A DNA stretch of 64,000 nt from Veillonella rogosae JCM 15642 (GTDB lineage Bacteria; Bacillota; Negativicutes; Veillonellales; Veillonellaceae). A program made the position numbers and the translations under genes. How positions within the stretch are numbered: the first letter of the stretch is position 1; each line of letters begins with the position of its first letter. This document shows, piece by piece, positions 9,451 to 17,546 of this stretch. Below the pieces are notes generated by a model. The model did no database searches and was not told the DNA's origin. It saw nothing but the letters and a program-made list of their open reading frames with translations. The stretch lies in assembly GCF_002959775.1 (NCBI RefSeq), contig NZ_PPCX01000011.1:62001-126000 (forward strand), given 5' to 3'.

Positions 9451-10674
9451 CTATTCAGACAAGGTCTCGCTGGAATTTAAACGTTTAATAATGTAACCAT
9501 TATTTTTGAAAGTATCAATAATCTGTTGGATGTGTTCTTCACCATTGGTTTCAACTGTTACTTGTAATTCCACTTCGTGGAAGCGGTCAAGGTTTTTAAA
9601 CTGATTGTGATCGAGTTTAATTACGTTAGCATCTGCCTCTGCTAGCATTTGAGATACAGCTACCAACTGACCTGGTTTATCAGGCAAGTTAACAGAGAAG
9701 GTAAAGATACGACCACGTACGACAAGACCTTTATTGATCATAGAGGAAATGGTAAGTACGTCGATATTGCCACCGCTGACGATGGCTACAACCTTTTTAC
9801 CAGTGCAGTTTAATTTTCTAAGGCCTGCTAATGGTAAAATACCAGAGTTTTCTGCTACTAATTTATGTTTTTCTACGAGTAACAAGAATGCTTCCATCAA
9901 CTCATAGTCAGAAACAGTAATAATTTCATCTACATATTGTTTAATATATTCTAATGTAGTTTCACCAATTTGGCGTACTGCTGTACCATCTGCGATGGTT
10001 GCTACTTCATTAAGTGGCACAGGGTGGTCAGCCTTTAGTGCAGCAATTGCACTAGCGGCACCTTCTGGTTCTACACCAATAATCTTAATGCTAGGATTTT
10101 TTAATTTAGCAGCCGCTGCGATACCAGAAACAATACCGCCACCACCAACTGGGACTAGCAATACATCAGCATCAGGCAATTCCTCTAAAACCTCTAATGC
10201 AATTGTACCTTGCCCTTCAATTACATCTTCATCATCAAAAGGATGAACAAACACATAGCCGTGTTCTTGTTGGAGCTCCATCGCCTTTTGGTAAGCTTCA
10301 TCATAAATCTCGCCGTGTAGTACGACCTCTGCGCCGTATTGTTTCGTTGCATTGACCTTAATGAGAGGTGTATGTTTTGGCATTACGATTGTCGCTTTAA
10401 TGCCGAGGCGTTTTGCGGCAAGTGCCACACCTTGTGCGTGGTTGCCGGCAGACGCGGCGATAACACCGCGCGCCTTTTCCTCTTCCGTCAATTTTGCAAT
10501 TTTATTATAAGCTCCACGGACCTTGAAGGAACCTGTTATTTGTAAGTTTTCTGGCTTGATATATACATCATTGCCACACTCGTCAGAGAACACATCACTA
10601 TGAAGCAATTTTGTTTTCACCGTGATTGTGCTTAATCGCTCACGAGCCTCCATAAAATCATACAACTTATGCAT
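9451..10674 (-). CDS. ilvA: Threonine ammonia-lyase with one C-terminal ACT domain
   Basis: This 407-residue PLP enzyme deaminates threonine to 2-oxobutyrate, the entry to isoleucine synthesis. The PLP lysine is in TGSFKVRGAYNK, and the glycine-rich phosphate loop is PVGGGGIVSGIAAA. A single ACT domain occupies about residues 325-400 (FTFSVNLPDKPGQLVAVSQM), the short form rather than the 500-residue E. coli form with two ACT-like units. The ATG has GAGGAG upstream. It lies between ilvD and ilvB, consistent with a biosynthetic rather than a catabolic role. Confidence 0.95.
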   Translation of the reverse strand: MHKLYDFMEARERLSTITVKTKLLHSDVFSDECGNDVYIKPENLQITGSFKVRGAYNKIAKLTEEEKARGVIAASAGNHAQGVALAAKRLGIKATIVMPKHTPLIKVNATKQYGAEVVLHGEIYDEAYQKAMELQQEHGYVFVHPFDDEDVIEGQGTIALEVLEELPDADVLLVPVGGGGIVSGIAAAAKLKNPSIKIIGVEPEGAASAIAALKADHPVPLNEVATIADGTAVRQIGETTLEYIKQYVDEIITVSDYELMEAFLLLVEKHKLVAENSGILPLAGLRKLNCTGKKVVAIVSGGNIDVLTISSMINKGLVVRGRIFTFSVNLPDKPGQLVAVSQMLAEADANVIKLDHNQFKNLDRFHEVELQVTVETNGEEHIQQIIDTFKNNGYIIKRLNSSETLSE

Positions 10675-10715
10675 GTACTCTATCTCCTCTAGTTAGTATT
10701 AATGAAAGTCTACTA

Positions 10716-12386
10716 TTAGTCTTCAAATACTTCGATAGCACCTTGTGCTGCAGAGGATACATGAAGAGCATATTTTTTAAGGTAACCAGTTACATTGGAT
10801 TTGAATGGTTTCAATGCAGCTTTACGACGAGCGATTTCCTCATCGGATACAGCTAATTCCAATTTACCGTTTGGAATGTCGATGTTGATGATATCCCCAT
10901 CTTCAACAACGGCGATTGTACCACCTGCCGCAGCTTCTGGAGATACGTGACCAATGGATGCACCACGAGTAGCACCAGAGAAACGACCGTCAGTCAACAA
11001 GGCTACGTCTTTATCAAGACCCATACCTGCGATCATGGATGTTGGTGTCAACATTTCACGCATGCCAGGACCACCTTTAGGGCCTTCGTAGCGGATAACT
11101 ACCACATCGCCTTTTACGATTTTACCACCTGTAATAGCTTCAACAGCTTCTTCTTCGCTGTTGAATACTTTTGCTGGACCAGAATGAACGAGCATATCCG
11201 CATCTACAGCACCCGCTTTTACAACGGAACCGTCTTCAGCAAGGTTGCCTTTAAGTACAGCAATACCACCAGTTTCGTGAACTGGATTATCCCAAGGATG
11301 AATTACGTCTTCATCAGCTACATAAGCAGCCTCAGCAATTTCACCTTGTGTTTTAAGTGCTACTGTTTGGCACTCTGTATGGAGACGACCATTTTCTGCT
11401 AATCGTTTTAATACTGCAGATACGCCACCTGCTGCATACAAGTCTTCGATGAAGTATACGCCAGATGGGGACAATTTAGATAATTGAGGTGTAATTTGAG
11501 CAATGCGATCGAAATCGTCTAAGGATAATGGTACACCTGCTTCGTGAGCAATGGCTGGCAAGTGAAGTGCTGTATTAGAGGAACCACCTAATGCCATATC
11601 GAGTGCTACCGCATTTTCAAAGGCTTCACGAGTCATAACATCTTTTGGACGAAGGTTCGCTTTTAATACTTCTACTGCTTGCATACCTGCTAATTTAGCC
11701 AAACGTAAACGTTCAGAGTATACAGCAGGGATTGTACCATTACCAGGAAGACCCATACCAAGAGCCTCTGTTAAGCAGTTCATTGTGTTTGCTGTGTACA
11801 TACCAGAGCAAGAACCACAAGTAGGACATGCATTATCTTCAATGCTTGCCAATTCTTCGTCGCCCATTTCGCCAGTTTGGTGTTTACCTACTGCTTCGAA
11901 CACGTCGGACAAACCAATTTTTTTACCTTTATGTACACCAGCAAGCATTGCGCCACCAGATACGAATACAGATGGAATGTTAAGGCGAGCCGCCGCAATT
12001 AACATACCTGGTACTACTTTGTCGCAGTTTGGAATGAATACCATCGCATCGAATGGTGTTGCCATTGCAGTTGCCTCGATAGAGTCAGCAATGATATTGC
12101 GTGTAACCAAGGAGTATTTCATGCCGATGTGGTTCATTGCGAGGCCATCGCAAATACCGATTGTATTGAACTCGATTGGCACACCACCTGCGTTGCGGAT
12201 GCCGTCTTTTACGGCTTGTACAATATTTTTCAGGCCTACGTGACCAGGGATAATCTCGTTGAAAGAGTTCGCAATACCAATGACTGGTCTGCCCATTTCT
12301 TCGTCAACGAAACCCAGAGCTTTTAGCAAAGATCTGTGTGGTGCACGTGCTACGCCTGTTTTTAAATTGTCACTTCTACAACTCAT
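10716..12386 (-). CDS. ilvD: Dihydroxy-acid dehydratase
   Basis: This 556-residue iron-sulfur enzyme converts dihydroxy acids to the 2-oxo acids that precede valine, leucine and isoleucine. The cluster cysteines are in NCDKVVPGM and [19 protein letters not shown], and the C-terminal catalytic segment reads [12 protein letters not shown]. The start is ATG at 12384-12386 with GAGGAG 8 bases upstream; a 15-codon upstream extension exists but has no ribosome site. It is the first structural gene of the operon. Its transcript must pass the terminator at 12444-12467, since I see no promoter in the 57 bases between. Confidence 0.97.
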   Translation of the reverse strand: MSCRSDNLKTGVARAPHRSLLKALGFVDEEMGRPVIGIANSFNEIIPGHVGLKNIVQAVKDGIRNAGGVPIEFNTIGICDGLAMNHIGMKYSLVTRNIIADSIEATAMATPFDAMVFIPNCDKVVPGMLIAAARLNIPSVFVSGGAMLAGVHKGKKIGLSDVFEAVGKHQTGEMGDEELASIEDNACPTCGSCSGMYTANTMNCLTEALGMGLPGNGTIPAVYSERLRLAKLAGMQAVEVLKANLRPKDVMTREAFENAVALDMALGGSSNTALHLPAIAHEAGVPLSLDDFDRIAQITPQLSKLSPSGVYFIEDLYAAGGVSAVLKRLAENGRLHTECQTVALKTQGEIAEAAYVADEDVIHPWDNPVHETGGIAVLKGNLAEDGSVVKAGAVDADMLVHSGPAKVFNSEEEAVEAITGGKIVKGDVVVIRYEGPKGGPGMREMLTPTSMIAGMGLDKDVALLTDGRFSGATRGASIGHVSPEAAAGGTIAVVEDGDIINIDIPNGKLELAVSDEEIARRKAALKPFKSNVTGYLKKYALHVSSAAQGAIEVFED

Positions 12387-12443
12387 GTTAATCTCCTCAC
12401 TTTTGAAAGCATCCACTTGGACAGCTTTCACAACGCATAAAAA

Positions 12444-12467
12444 AAGACGATTCCTATGAATCGTCTT
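12444..12467 (-). terminator. Intrinsic terminator in the ilvD leader (candidate attenuator)
   Basis: A perfect 9-bp stem, AAGACGATT/AATCGTCTT with a six-base loop, is followed on the minus strand by seven T residues. It lies between the Leu/Ile/Val-rich leader ORF and ilvD, in the path of transcription from the promoter at 12751-12779. This position makes it a candidate attenuator. I could not identify a convincing competing antiterminator by eye. Confidence 0.85.
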
Positions 12468-12578
12468 AAAAGTTTACAAATGATATTCCTTTTGTTTACA
12501 GAATCCCTATATACATAAATAGACCTATGTACCCCTTGGAAAATATACACATAAGAAACAAACTATATAGCCAAAATC

Positions 12579-12710
12579 TTATTGATTGTATATTAACCCA
12601 TTCGCGGAACTTCTAAGACAAAAACGTGTTAAGTTGTTGTTCATAATTCGAATGTCATTAATAATCACGACTAGCGCAATAATCAATAAGCTAATGACTA
12701 AACCTAACAT
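12579..12710 (-). CDS. 43-codon Leu/Ile/Val-rich ORF, candidate ilv leader peptide
   Basis: This ORF starts with ATG behind a perfect AGGAGG (7-base spacing) and encodes 43 residues. The first 17 residues are MLGLVISLLIIALVVII: 13 of the 16 codons after the start specify Leu, Ile or Val, the three end products of the operon downstream. The composition resembles the E. coli IlvL leader. A strong promoter lies about 40 bases upstream and an intrinsic terminator lies between it and ilvD. The alternative is a small single-span membrane protein, since the same stretch could be a membrane helix and the polar tail (NNNLTRFCLRSS) is longer than a leader needs. Confidence 0.55.
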   Translation of the reverse strand: MLGLVISLLIIALVVIINDIRIMNNNLTRFCLRSSANGLIYNQ

Positions 12711-12750
12711 GTTTCCTCCTAAAATAATCTGTAATATTAATCACGGAATA

Positions 12751-12779
12751 ATAATAACACGTTACATTATCCTGTGCAA
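12751..12779 (-). promoter_or_regulatory. Promoter of the ilv leader and operon
   Basis: The -35 box TTGCAC (12774-12779) and the -10 box TATTAT (12751-12756) are separated by exactly 17 bases. Predicted transcription starts near 12744, leaving about 34 bases before the leader ORF. Confidence 0.75.
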
Positions 12780-12908
12780 GATAATTCGCTATAAATTCTA
12801 TAGATTCACTATAGTTTTTTTATGAAGTTCACCATATAAAAAAGCTATAGCAAGCCTAGTTAGGTATAAAAATTGTACATATAACACGAAAAAATCCCCC
12901 ACCGTAGT

Positions 12909-12954
12909 GATATGTACCCCCTTTACTGGTTGTCCAGTAAAGGGGGTACATATC
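12909..12954 (-). terminator. Terminator of the DASS transporter gene with a 21-bp perfect stem
   Basis: Twenty-one perfectly paired bases (12909-12929 with 12934-12954) enclose a TTGT loop. Further imperfect pairing of the flanks continues outward, and a TTTTTT run follows on the minus strand. It lies 20 bases after the transporter stop codon. The stem is much longer than the other terminators in this window. Confidence 0.8.
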
Positions 12955-12973
12955 ATAGTGAGGGAGTTTTATA

Positions 12974-14377
12974 TTATAGGATACCAAAGATCCACATACC
13001 AAGGGCGCCGCCCCAGAAGTGGATGAGGAAGCTTACCACGGAAATGGCAAGCCCAACGCGCCACCACGTACCTTGCGGTACATAACCAGCGCCAAAGAAG
13101 ATTGGCGTTACACCAGAGCTATAGTGAGTTAATGTACAACCAGGGCTGTTCATCAAACCAAAGAGCAAGATGGTAAACGGAATTGGTGCGCCCATAGCCA
13201 CGAGAATGGCCGCAAAGGCAGAGAACAAAGCTGTAATACGCGCCGTACCACTAGCGAAGAAATATTGGGAGTATACAAAGGTTGCAGAGATAATAAAGGA
13301 TGCCCAGAACCAGTCAATACCGGCAAGATGTTGGCTAACAAAGTTTGCAAAGACAGCAACTACACCGAGTTTACCTAGTAAGCCTGCCATGCCAACCAGA
13401 GTGCCCATCCAAATGAGGATATCCCAACCAGTGCGCTCACCTAAGATATCATCCCACGTAAGAGAGCCTGTTACTACACATGCAAGAACACCCATCATAG
13501 CCACTACGGTTGGATGAAGCTTAGTCCAAATAGCAGTAGCCCAAAGCAAGATACAAAGCACAAAGATTATAGCTACAGAAATTTCGGCTTTTGTAATAGG
13601 ACCAAGAGCATCTAACTCTTTTTGAGCCATCGCCGCCGCTTGTGGGGTTTCTTTAATTTCTGGAGGATAGATTTTATAGATGAACCAAGGCATCAAAATC
13701 ATACAAATCACACCAGGAATCACACCTGCTTGGAACCATTCCCACCAAGAAATATCATAGCCGAATAATTTCGCACCTAAGGACGTAATGAGCAAGTTAC
13801 CACTACATGCAGTCAAGAAGATCGTTACAGTAATAGTGTTGATGGTATGAGCCGTCGTCATCAAGTACGCTCCAATGCGACGAGCTGTCTTCCCATATGG
13901 TTCAGAATCAAAAGCTAAAGAAATATTTTGCACGATTGGGAATACGATACCACCCCCACGCGCCGTATTAGAAGGCGTCGCTGGAGAGATAATCAAATCC
14001 GTACAAGCTAATGCATAGGCTAGTTTTAAAGAACTTGTGCCGAAAGAACGAATCAAAGTATAGGCAATGCGCTTACCAAGACCAGAATTAATAATGCCTC
14101 TAGAAAAGAATACGGCCGCTACGATAAGCCACACATTCGCCTCTGCATAACCACCTAATGCTTGCACCATCGTAATAGACTTCGTGGCTACTGCTGCAAC
14201 GATACCAAAGAGCGCCATAATGCCAGTTGGCCAAGGGCGCAAAATAAAGCCTACAATGGTAGCCGTAAAGATAGCTAATAAATGCCACCCTTCAGGCTTA
14301 ATTGCCTCCGTGTGAGGCAAGAACCAGATCACTAAGCCCACCAAAACGGTAAGGGCCGCACGTGTAAAAGTATTCAT
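12974..14377 (-). CDS. DASS-family (SLC13-like) anion/dicarboxylate transporter
   Basis: This 467-residue protein has about 12 hydrophobic membrane segments and belongs to the divalent anion:Na+ symporter or antiporter family (CitT, TtdT, SodiT relatives). The two family substrate/Na+ motifs are visible: ISPATPSNTARGGG near residue 130 and NSPGCTLTHYSSGVTPI near residue 410. Likely substrates are C4-dicarboxylates such as malate, tartrate or succinate, which would suit Veillonella organic-acid metabolism, but the substrate is inference. The ATG has GGAGG 7 bases upstream. A hexamer array lies in the upstream region and may modulate expression. It appears monocistronic. Confidence 0.9.
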   Translation of the reverse strand: MNTFTRAALTVLVGLVIWFLPHTEAIKPEGWHLLAIFTATIVGFILRPWPTGIMALFGIVAAVATKSITMVQALGGYAEANVWLIVAAVFFSRGIINSGLGKRIAYTLIRSFGTSSLKLAYALACTDLIISPATPSNTARGGGIVFPIVQNISLAFDSEPYGKTARRIGAYLMTTAHTINTITVTIFLTACSGNLLITSLGAKLFGYDISWWEWFQAGVIPGVICMILMPWFIYKIYPPEIKETPQAAAMAQKELDALGPITKAEISVAIIFVLCILLWATAIWTKLHPTVVAMMGVLACVVTGSLTWDDILGERTGWDILIWMGTLVGMAGLLGKLGVVAVFANFVSQHLAGIDWFWASFIISATFVYSQYFFASGTARITALFSAFAAILVAMGAPIPFTILLFGLMNSPGCTLTHYSSGVTPIFFGAGYVPQGTWWRVGLAISVVSFLIHFWGGALGMWIFGIL

Positions 14378-14410
14378 AGAACCTCCATATCAAACTACAC
14401 AAATCAACTA

Positions 14411-14524
14411 TTACAGTTACCGTTACAGTTACAGTTACAGTTACAGTTACAGTTACAGTTACAGTTACAGTTACAGTTACAGTTACAGTTACAGTTACAG
14501 TTACAGTTACAGTTACAGTTACAG
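14411..14524. repeat. Hexanucleotide tandem array (TTACAG)x19 upstream of the DASS gene
   Basis: There are nineteen contiguous hexamers: one TTACAG, one variant TTACCG, then 17 perfect TTACAG copies. On the coding strand of the transporter it reads CTGTAA. It is bounded by the inverted octamers AATCAACT (14402-14409) and AGTTGATT (14523-14530). It ends 34 bases before the transporter ATG, between the start codon and a TATAAT box. Every unit contains TAA, so the array is not coding in that frame. Such simple repeats are prone to slipped-strand length change. Confidence 0.97.
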
Positions 14525-14527
14525 TTG

Positions 14528-14551
14528 ATTATAAAACGATATGGCGGTCAT
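14528..14551 (-). promoter_or_regulatory. Candidate promoter of the DASS gene, just upstream of the hexamer array
   Basis: A perfect -10 box TATAAT lies at 14528-14533 on the minus strand. A poor -35 (GTGTGA, 14546-14551) is at 17-base spacing and overlaps the terminator stem of the preceding gene. If used, the whole hexamer array would lie in the 5' untranslated region. Confidence 0.4.
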
Positions 14552-14569
14552 CACACATAACCGCCATAT
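14539..14569 (-). terminator. Terminator of the cupin gene
   Basis: A 10-bp stem ATATGGCGGT/ACCGCCATAT is followed by CGTTTTAT on the minus strand, directly after the cupin stop codon. Confidence 0.75.
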
Positions 14570-14572
14570 AGA

Positions 14573-15016
14573 TTAGCAACTTTCTAAGAATTCTTTGATC
14601 TTAGGATTCGCCTGTAATGTTTCCATTTCTTCTGAGGATAATAATTTAACCTTATCCCGCTCTTGGTTTACCAAACATAAGAAACCAATATAGTCCCCTT
14701 TATTAGCGCGAAACTGATGAATTGTCTTGCCTGGAATTTCAATAAAATCACCAGACTCTACATCATGAATTTCGTCTCCTAATAAAAGCTGACCTTTGCC
14801 TCGGAATATCATAACCATATGCGTATGCTCGTGATATTCTAATGTGGAATAGCCTCCTGGCAAACATTCAAAATAACGGAATTGGCATGGAATATCATAA
14901 GCACCATCGTATAGCACTTGACGTGTTACATCTTTAAAAGGACTACCATCTTGTTTATATACCAAGGTGTCGACGCCATCCCACTTGAAATTTTTAGCAT
15001 CAAACTTGCGTATCAT
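14573..15016 (-). CDS. Cupin-domain protein
   Basis: This 147-residue single-domain cupin has conserved cupin motif 1 (GGYSTLEYHEHTHMVMIFRGKG, residues about 54-75), giving metal-binding His/His/Glu candidates, and motif 2 (GDFIEIPGKTIHQFRAN), giving the fourth His. It is probably a small metal-dependent enzyme or a binding protein; the ligand or reaction cannot be assigned. The ATG has AGAGG upstream. It lies after the heavy-metal-domain gene and is separated from it by a terminator, so it probably has its own promoter. Confidence 0.85.
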   Translation of the reverse strand: MIRKFDAKNFKWDGVDTLVYKQDGSPFKDVTRQVLYDGAYDIPCQFRYFECLPGGYSTLEYHEHTHMVMIFRGKGQLLLGDEIHDVESGDFIEIPGKTIHQFRANKGDYIGFLCLVNQERDKVKLLSSEEMETLQANPKIKEFLESC

Positions 15017-15039
15017 ATATTACCTCTTCATACAAAAAA

Positions 15040-15072
15040 GTGCTGCATCGAAACAGTGTTTCAATACAGCAC
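15040..15072 (-). terminator. Terminator of the tatA / heavy-metal-domain unit
   Basis: On the minus strand GTGCTGTATTGAAAC pairs with GTTTCGATGCAGCAC, with G-U pairs, and TTTTTT follows. It lies 12 bases after the stop codon of the gene at 15084-15392. Confidence 0.88.
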
Positions 15073-15083
15073 CAAAGGTTCGA

Positions 15084-15392
15084 TTATTTGAAGAAACGTT
15101 TCAAGGTTCCCATTAAACCATGACTATGTTGTTGTACACTATCTGCAACGCCTGTTACTTCAAAGCCAGTTTTTTCAATGGCCGTAGAAATAACCTCTAC
15201 TGCAGATTTAGTAGGATCAAAAGAAATCGTTACCGTCTTATCATCTAAATTTACTTCTGAACTCAATACGCCTGGTAGCGCAAGAGATGCCCCTTCTACT
15301 GCTTCCTTACAGTTGTTGCACATCATACCAGGTACAGTAAATACCTTTGTTACAACGCCATTATCTTCACCGCAACCACAATCTTTGCACAT
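15084..15392 (-). CDS. Heavy-metal-associated (HMA) domain protein
   Basis: This 102-residue soluble protein has an N-terminal Cys cluster (MCKDCGCGED) and one HMA domain (about residues 14-82) with metal ligands in GMMCNNC. The family fold is that of copper chaperones and the N-terminal domains of P-type ATPases. A His-containing tail, QQHSHG, precedes a basic end. It probably binds Cu(I) or another soft metal. No P-type ATPase is adjacent; the nearest gene is tatA, 14 bases upstream, suggesting cotranscription. The extra N-terminal cysteines are unusual for a simple chaperone. Confidence 0.85.
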   Translation of the reverse strand: MCKDCGCGEDNGVVTKVFTVPGMMCNNCKEAVEGASLALPGVLSSEVNLDDKTVTISFDPTKSAVEVISTAIEKTGFEVTGVADSVQQHSHGLMGTLKRFFK

Positions 15393-15406
15393 AGTAATAC
15401 CTCCTA

Positions 15407-15649
15407 TTAATCGTTAGCTTCTTTATGTTTATCGTCGTTTTTAGCCCCTGCTGTTACGTCGATAGTAGTCGCCTTTTTAACGGCTTCTTTCGTTTCATCA
15501 ACAGCTTTTTTAGGGCCGGAAATAGCATCTTTAAATTCATTGATGCCCTTACCAATAGCTTTACCTACTTCAGGTAATTTACCAGGTCCGAAGATAACTA
15601 GAGCGATCACTAATATAACTATTAATTCAGGTGTTCCTATAGATCCCAT
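15407..15649 (-). CDS. tatA: Twin-arginine translocase subunit TatA/TatE
   Basis: This 80-residue protein has the TatA architecture: a short N-terminal membrane helix (residues 6-21, [16 protein letters not shown]), the [16 protein letters not shown] hinge and amphipathic helix, then a charged tail. It forms the pore component that moves folded proteins across the membrane with TatC. No tatC is adjacent. It starts 36 bases after the 6-phosphogluconolactonase gene, with AAGGAGA before the ATG. Confidence 0.93.
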   Translation of the reverse strand: MGSIGTPELIVILVIALVIFGPGKLPEVGKAIGKGINEFKDAISGPKKAVDETKEAVKKATTIDVTAGAKNDDKHKEAND

Positions 15650-15685
15650 ATGTATCTCCTTTATATTTACTAAAACTTATATCTT

Positions 15686-16438
15686 TTAGTGTACATCATT
15701 ATAGGCTGCCTTGTCCACATACCAAGTGGCTTCTTGTGAAAGCACTGCCCCAGGTAGTACGCGACCAATGCGTTTTTCCCAAGGTAAATCCTCATAATCC
15801 TCGCGTTGGTACAACACCTTAGTAAGTGCGGTTTTCTTGCTTTCACCCGTTACAGTGAACCAAACAGCATCGGATTTAGCAAGGAAAGAAAAGGTCATAG
15901 AAATACGTTCCCATACCTTGCCATCCTCTACGGCCACTACCTCTTGATCTGCCACGCGAAGTGCATGAGAGCCTGCAAACAGCCCTGCTGTATGCCCATC
16001 TTCGCCTAGATCGAGCAATGCTAAATCGAGGCCAGATTTCTTGCAAGCCTTGAGCACATTCTTAATCTCTTTCTGATATTCCTCAGCCGCCTCTACAACG
16101 GTTCTAGAATCCGTATTGATTGGCAAGAAATGAGCCGCCCCTTTTGCCTTACAAAGCAAATGGGGTTTAACGCGATTAAAATAATTATCCTCGTGAGTTT
16201 GCGGCAAGAAACGCTCATCAGTCCACACAAAGAATATGCGCTCCCAATTGAGGCGCTCAATATATTCAGGGGAATTAAGCAATTCTAACAAACCATTAAC
16301 AACAGTGCCACCTGTGATACCAACAATGCACGATTCCGTGCGGCTAATCTCTTCATTGGTAAAAGCAATGAAATCCTCCGCTAATGCTTGGACTACATCA
16401 CTAGGACTGTCATAACATTTAATTGTATTTTGAGCCAT
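15686..16438 (-). CDS. pgl: 6-phosphogluconolactonase
   Basis: This 250-residue member of the SugarP-isomerase/NagB-like fold hydrolyses 6-phosphogluconolactone in the oxidative pentose phosphate pathway. The diagnostic motifs are GITGGTVVNGLLELL, VWTDERFLP and LLDLGEDGHTAGLF; the last distinguishes lactonases from glucosamine-6-phosphate deaminases. No zwf or gnd neighbour is present. The ATG has AGGAGG upstream. Confidence 0.88.
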   Translation of the reverse strand: MAQNTIKCYDSPSDVVQALAEDFIAFTNEEISRTESCIVGITGGTVVNGLLELLNSPEYIERLNWERIFFVWTDERFLPQTHEDNYFNRVKPHLLCKAKGAAHFLPINTDSRTVVEAAEEYQKEIKNVLKACKKSGLDLALLDLGEDGHTAGLFAGSHALRVADQEVVAVEDGKVWERISMTFSFLAKSDAVWFTVTGESKKTALTKVLYQREDYEDLPWEKRIGRVLPGAVLSQEATWYVDKAAYNDVH

Positions 16439-16507
16439 GTAATAATGACCTCCTAAACTATTATAATAGTACTATTATATACACTTTTGCATCGTAATGA
16501 AAGCAAA

Positions 16508-16543
16508 AACCGATGTAACTCAATATAGGGAGCCACATCGGTT
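16508..16543 (-). terminator. Terminator of the enoyl-CoA hydratase gene
   Basis: A 9-bp stem, AACCGATGT/ACATCGGTT, encloses an 18-base loop and is followed on the minus strand by TTTTTGC. Confidence 0.75.
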
Positions 16544-16607
16544 CGAATTATATTAGTAACTGCTTATAAATTACATGATATTTAGTACAATTACAAGAGG
16601 ATAATTA

Positions 16608-17399
16608 TTATTTTTGACCAAATTTAGGACGACGACGCTCTGTGAAAGCCAGAACCCCCTCTTTGAAGTCCTCAGAAAGACCTAATTCACATTGTTTTTC
16701 TACTTCAAATTTCTTGTATTCTTCCCAACCAGCTAAGAAACTATTCCACATCATTTCCTTCATAACGCGGTAAGATTGTGCAGGACCTTTAGCTAACTTC
16801 TCTACAAGACGTCTTGTGGCCGTTTCTAGATCTTCTAATTCACAAACTTTATATACAAAGCCAAGTTCTTTACCTTTTTCCGCAGATACGGCTTCACCAG
16901 TCATAACGATATGCATAGCACGGTTCATACCAATAGCTCGAGTCAACAAGAATAAGCCGCCTGCATCAGGAGCAAGACCTACGTTTACGAAAGCCTGAAT
17001 AAAACGTACGTTATTAGCAGCTACAACAAAATCGGCAGCCAACGCCATATTAAATGCTGCACCAGCCGCAGCACCTTGAAGGCTCATAATAACAGGTTTA
17101 GGCAAACGTTTCAGAGCCATAGAAATCTGAGCTACTAACTCAACGATTTCAAATAAAGACTCTGTATCCCCTTCGTTTACAGCGCGTTCCATTTCTGTTA
17201 AATCGCCACCAGCAGAGAATACCTTGCCTTCAGCATTAATAAGCAATGCACGAACACTTTCATCGTTGTGTGCTTGAGCTAAAACCTCAAGGATCTCCTT
17301 GCACATCTCGATATTAAAACCATTCGCCACTGTAGGGCGATTAAATGTCAACGTACCAATGCCGTTGTCCACTACGTATTGAATTGTATTATAAATCAT
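16608..17399 (-). CDS. Enoyl-CoA hydratase/isomerase (crotonase) family protein
   Basis: This 263-residue crotonase-fold protein has the oxyanion-hole segments INAEGKVFSAGGDLTEME and LQGAAAGAAFNMALAADF, and the C-terminal region FKEGVLAFTERRRPKF typical of the family. In crotonase itself two Glu residues act. The first is replaced here in the NVGLAPDAGG region, where Asp is present, so the reaction may be isomerisation or another crotonase reaction rather than hydration. It appears monocistronic, with AGGAG upstream and a terminator downstream. No fatty-acid oxidation genes are adjacent. Confidence 0.85.
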   Translation of the reverse strand: MIYNTIQYVVDNGIGTLTFNRPTVANGFNIEMCKEILEVLAQAHNDESVRALLINAEGKVFSAGGDLTEMERAVNEGDTESLFEIVELVAQISMALKRLPKPVIMSLQGAAAGAAFNMALAADFVVAANNVRFIQAFVNVGLAPDAGGLFLLTRAIGMNRAMHIVMTGEAVSAEKGKELGFVYKVCELEDLETATRRLVEKLAKGPAQSYRVMKEMMWNSFLAGWEEYKKFEVEKQCELGLSEDFKEGVLAFTERRRPKFGQK

Positions 17400-17499
17400 A
17401 TGATTTCTCCTATATGAAAATCTATTTTCGAAAAAATTCGATTATTATATATCTATTATAGGAGAATTAAATGTCCCTGTAAATGATAGAAATGCAAAA

Positions 17500-17526
17500 A
17501 CACCTGCAGACATTGTCTGCAGGTGT
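17500..17526 (-). terminator. Terminator of the rplM-rpsI operon
   Basis: A GC-rich stem ACACCTGCAGA/TCTGCAGGTGT with a five-base loop is followed by TTTTTGC on the minus strand, 20 bases after the rpsI stop. Confidence 0.9.
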
Positions 17527-17546
17527 AATAACCTGTATTCCAAATA

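Noticed and set aside
10716-12431. Extended N-terminus of IlvD (15 extra residues)
   Set aside because: The upstream start has no ribosome site; the ATG at 12386 has GAGGAG at proper spacing and gives the usual family N-terminus.
12386-12973. T-box riboswitch upstream of ilvD
   Set aside because: The conserved T-box antiterminator sequence (GGGTGGNACCGCG type) was not found on the minus strand; only a leader ORF and a terminator are visible.
14411-14524. CRISPR array
   Set aside because: The repeat is a continuous hexamer without spacers, and no cas genes are in the window.
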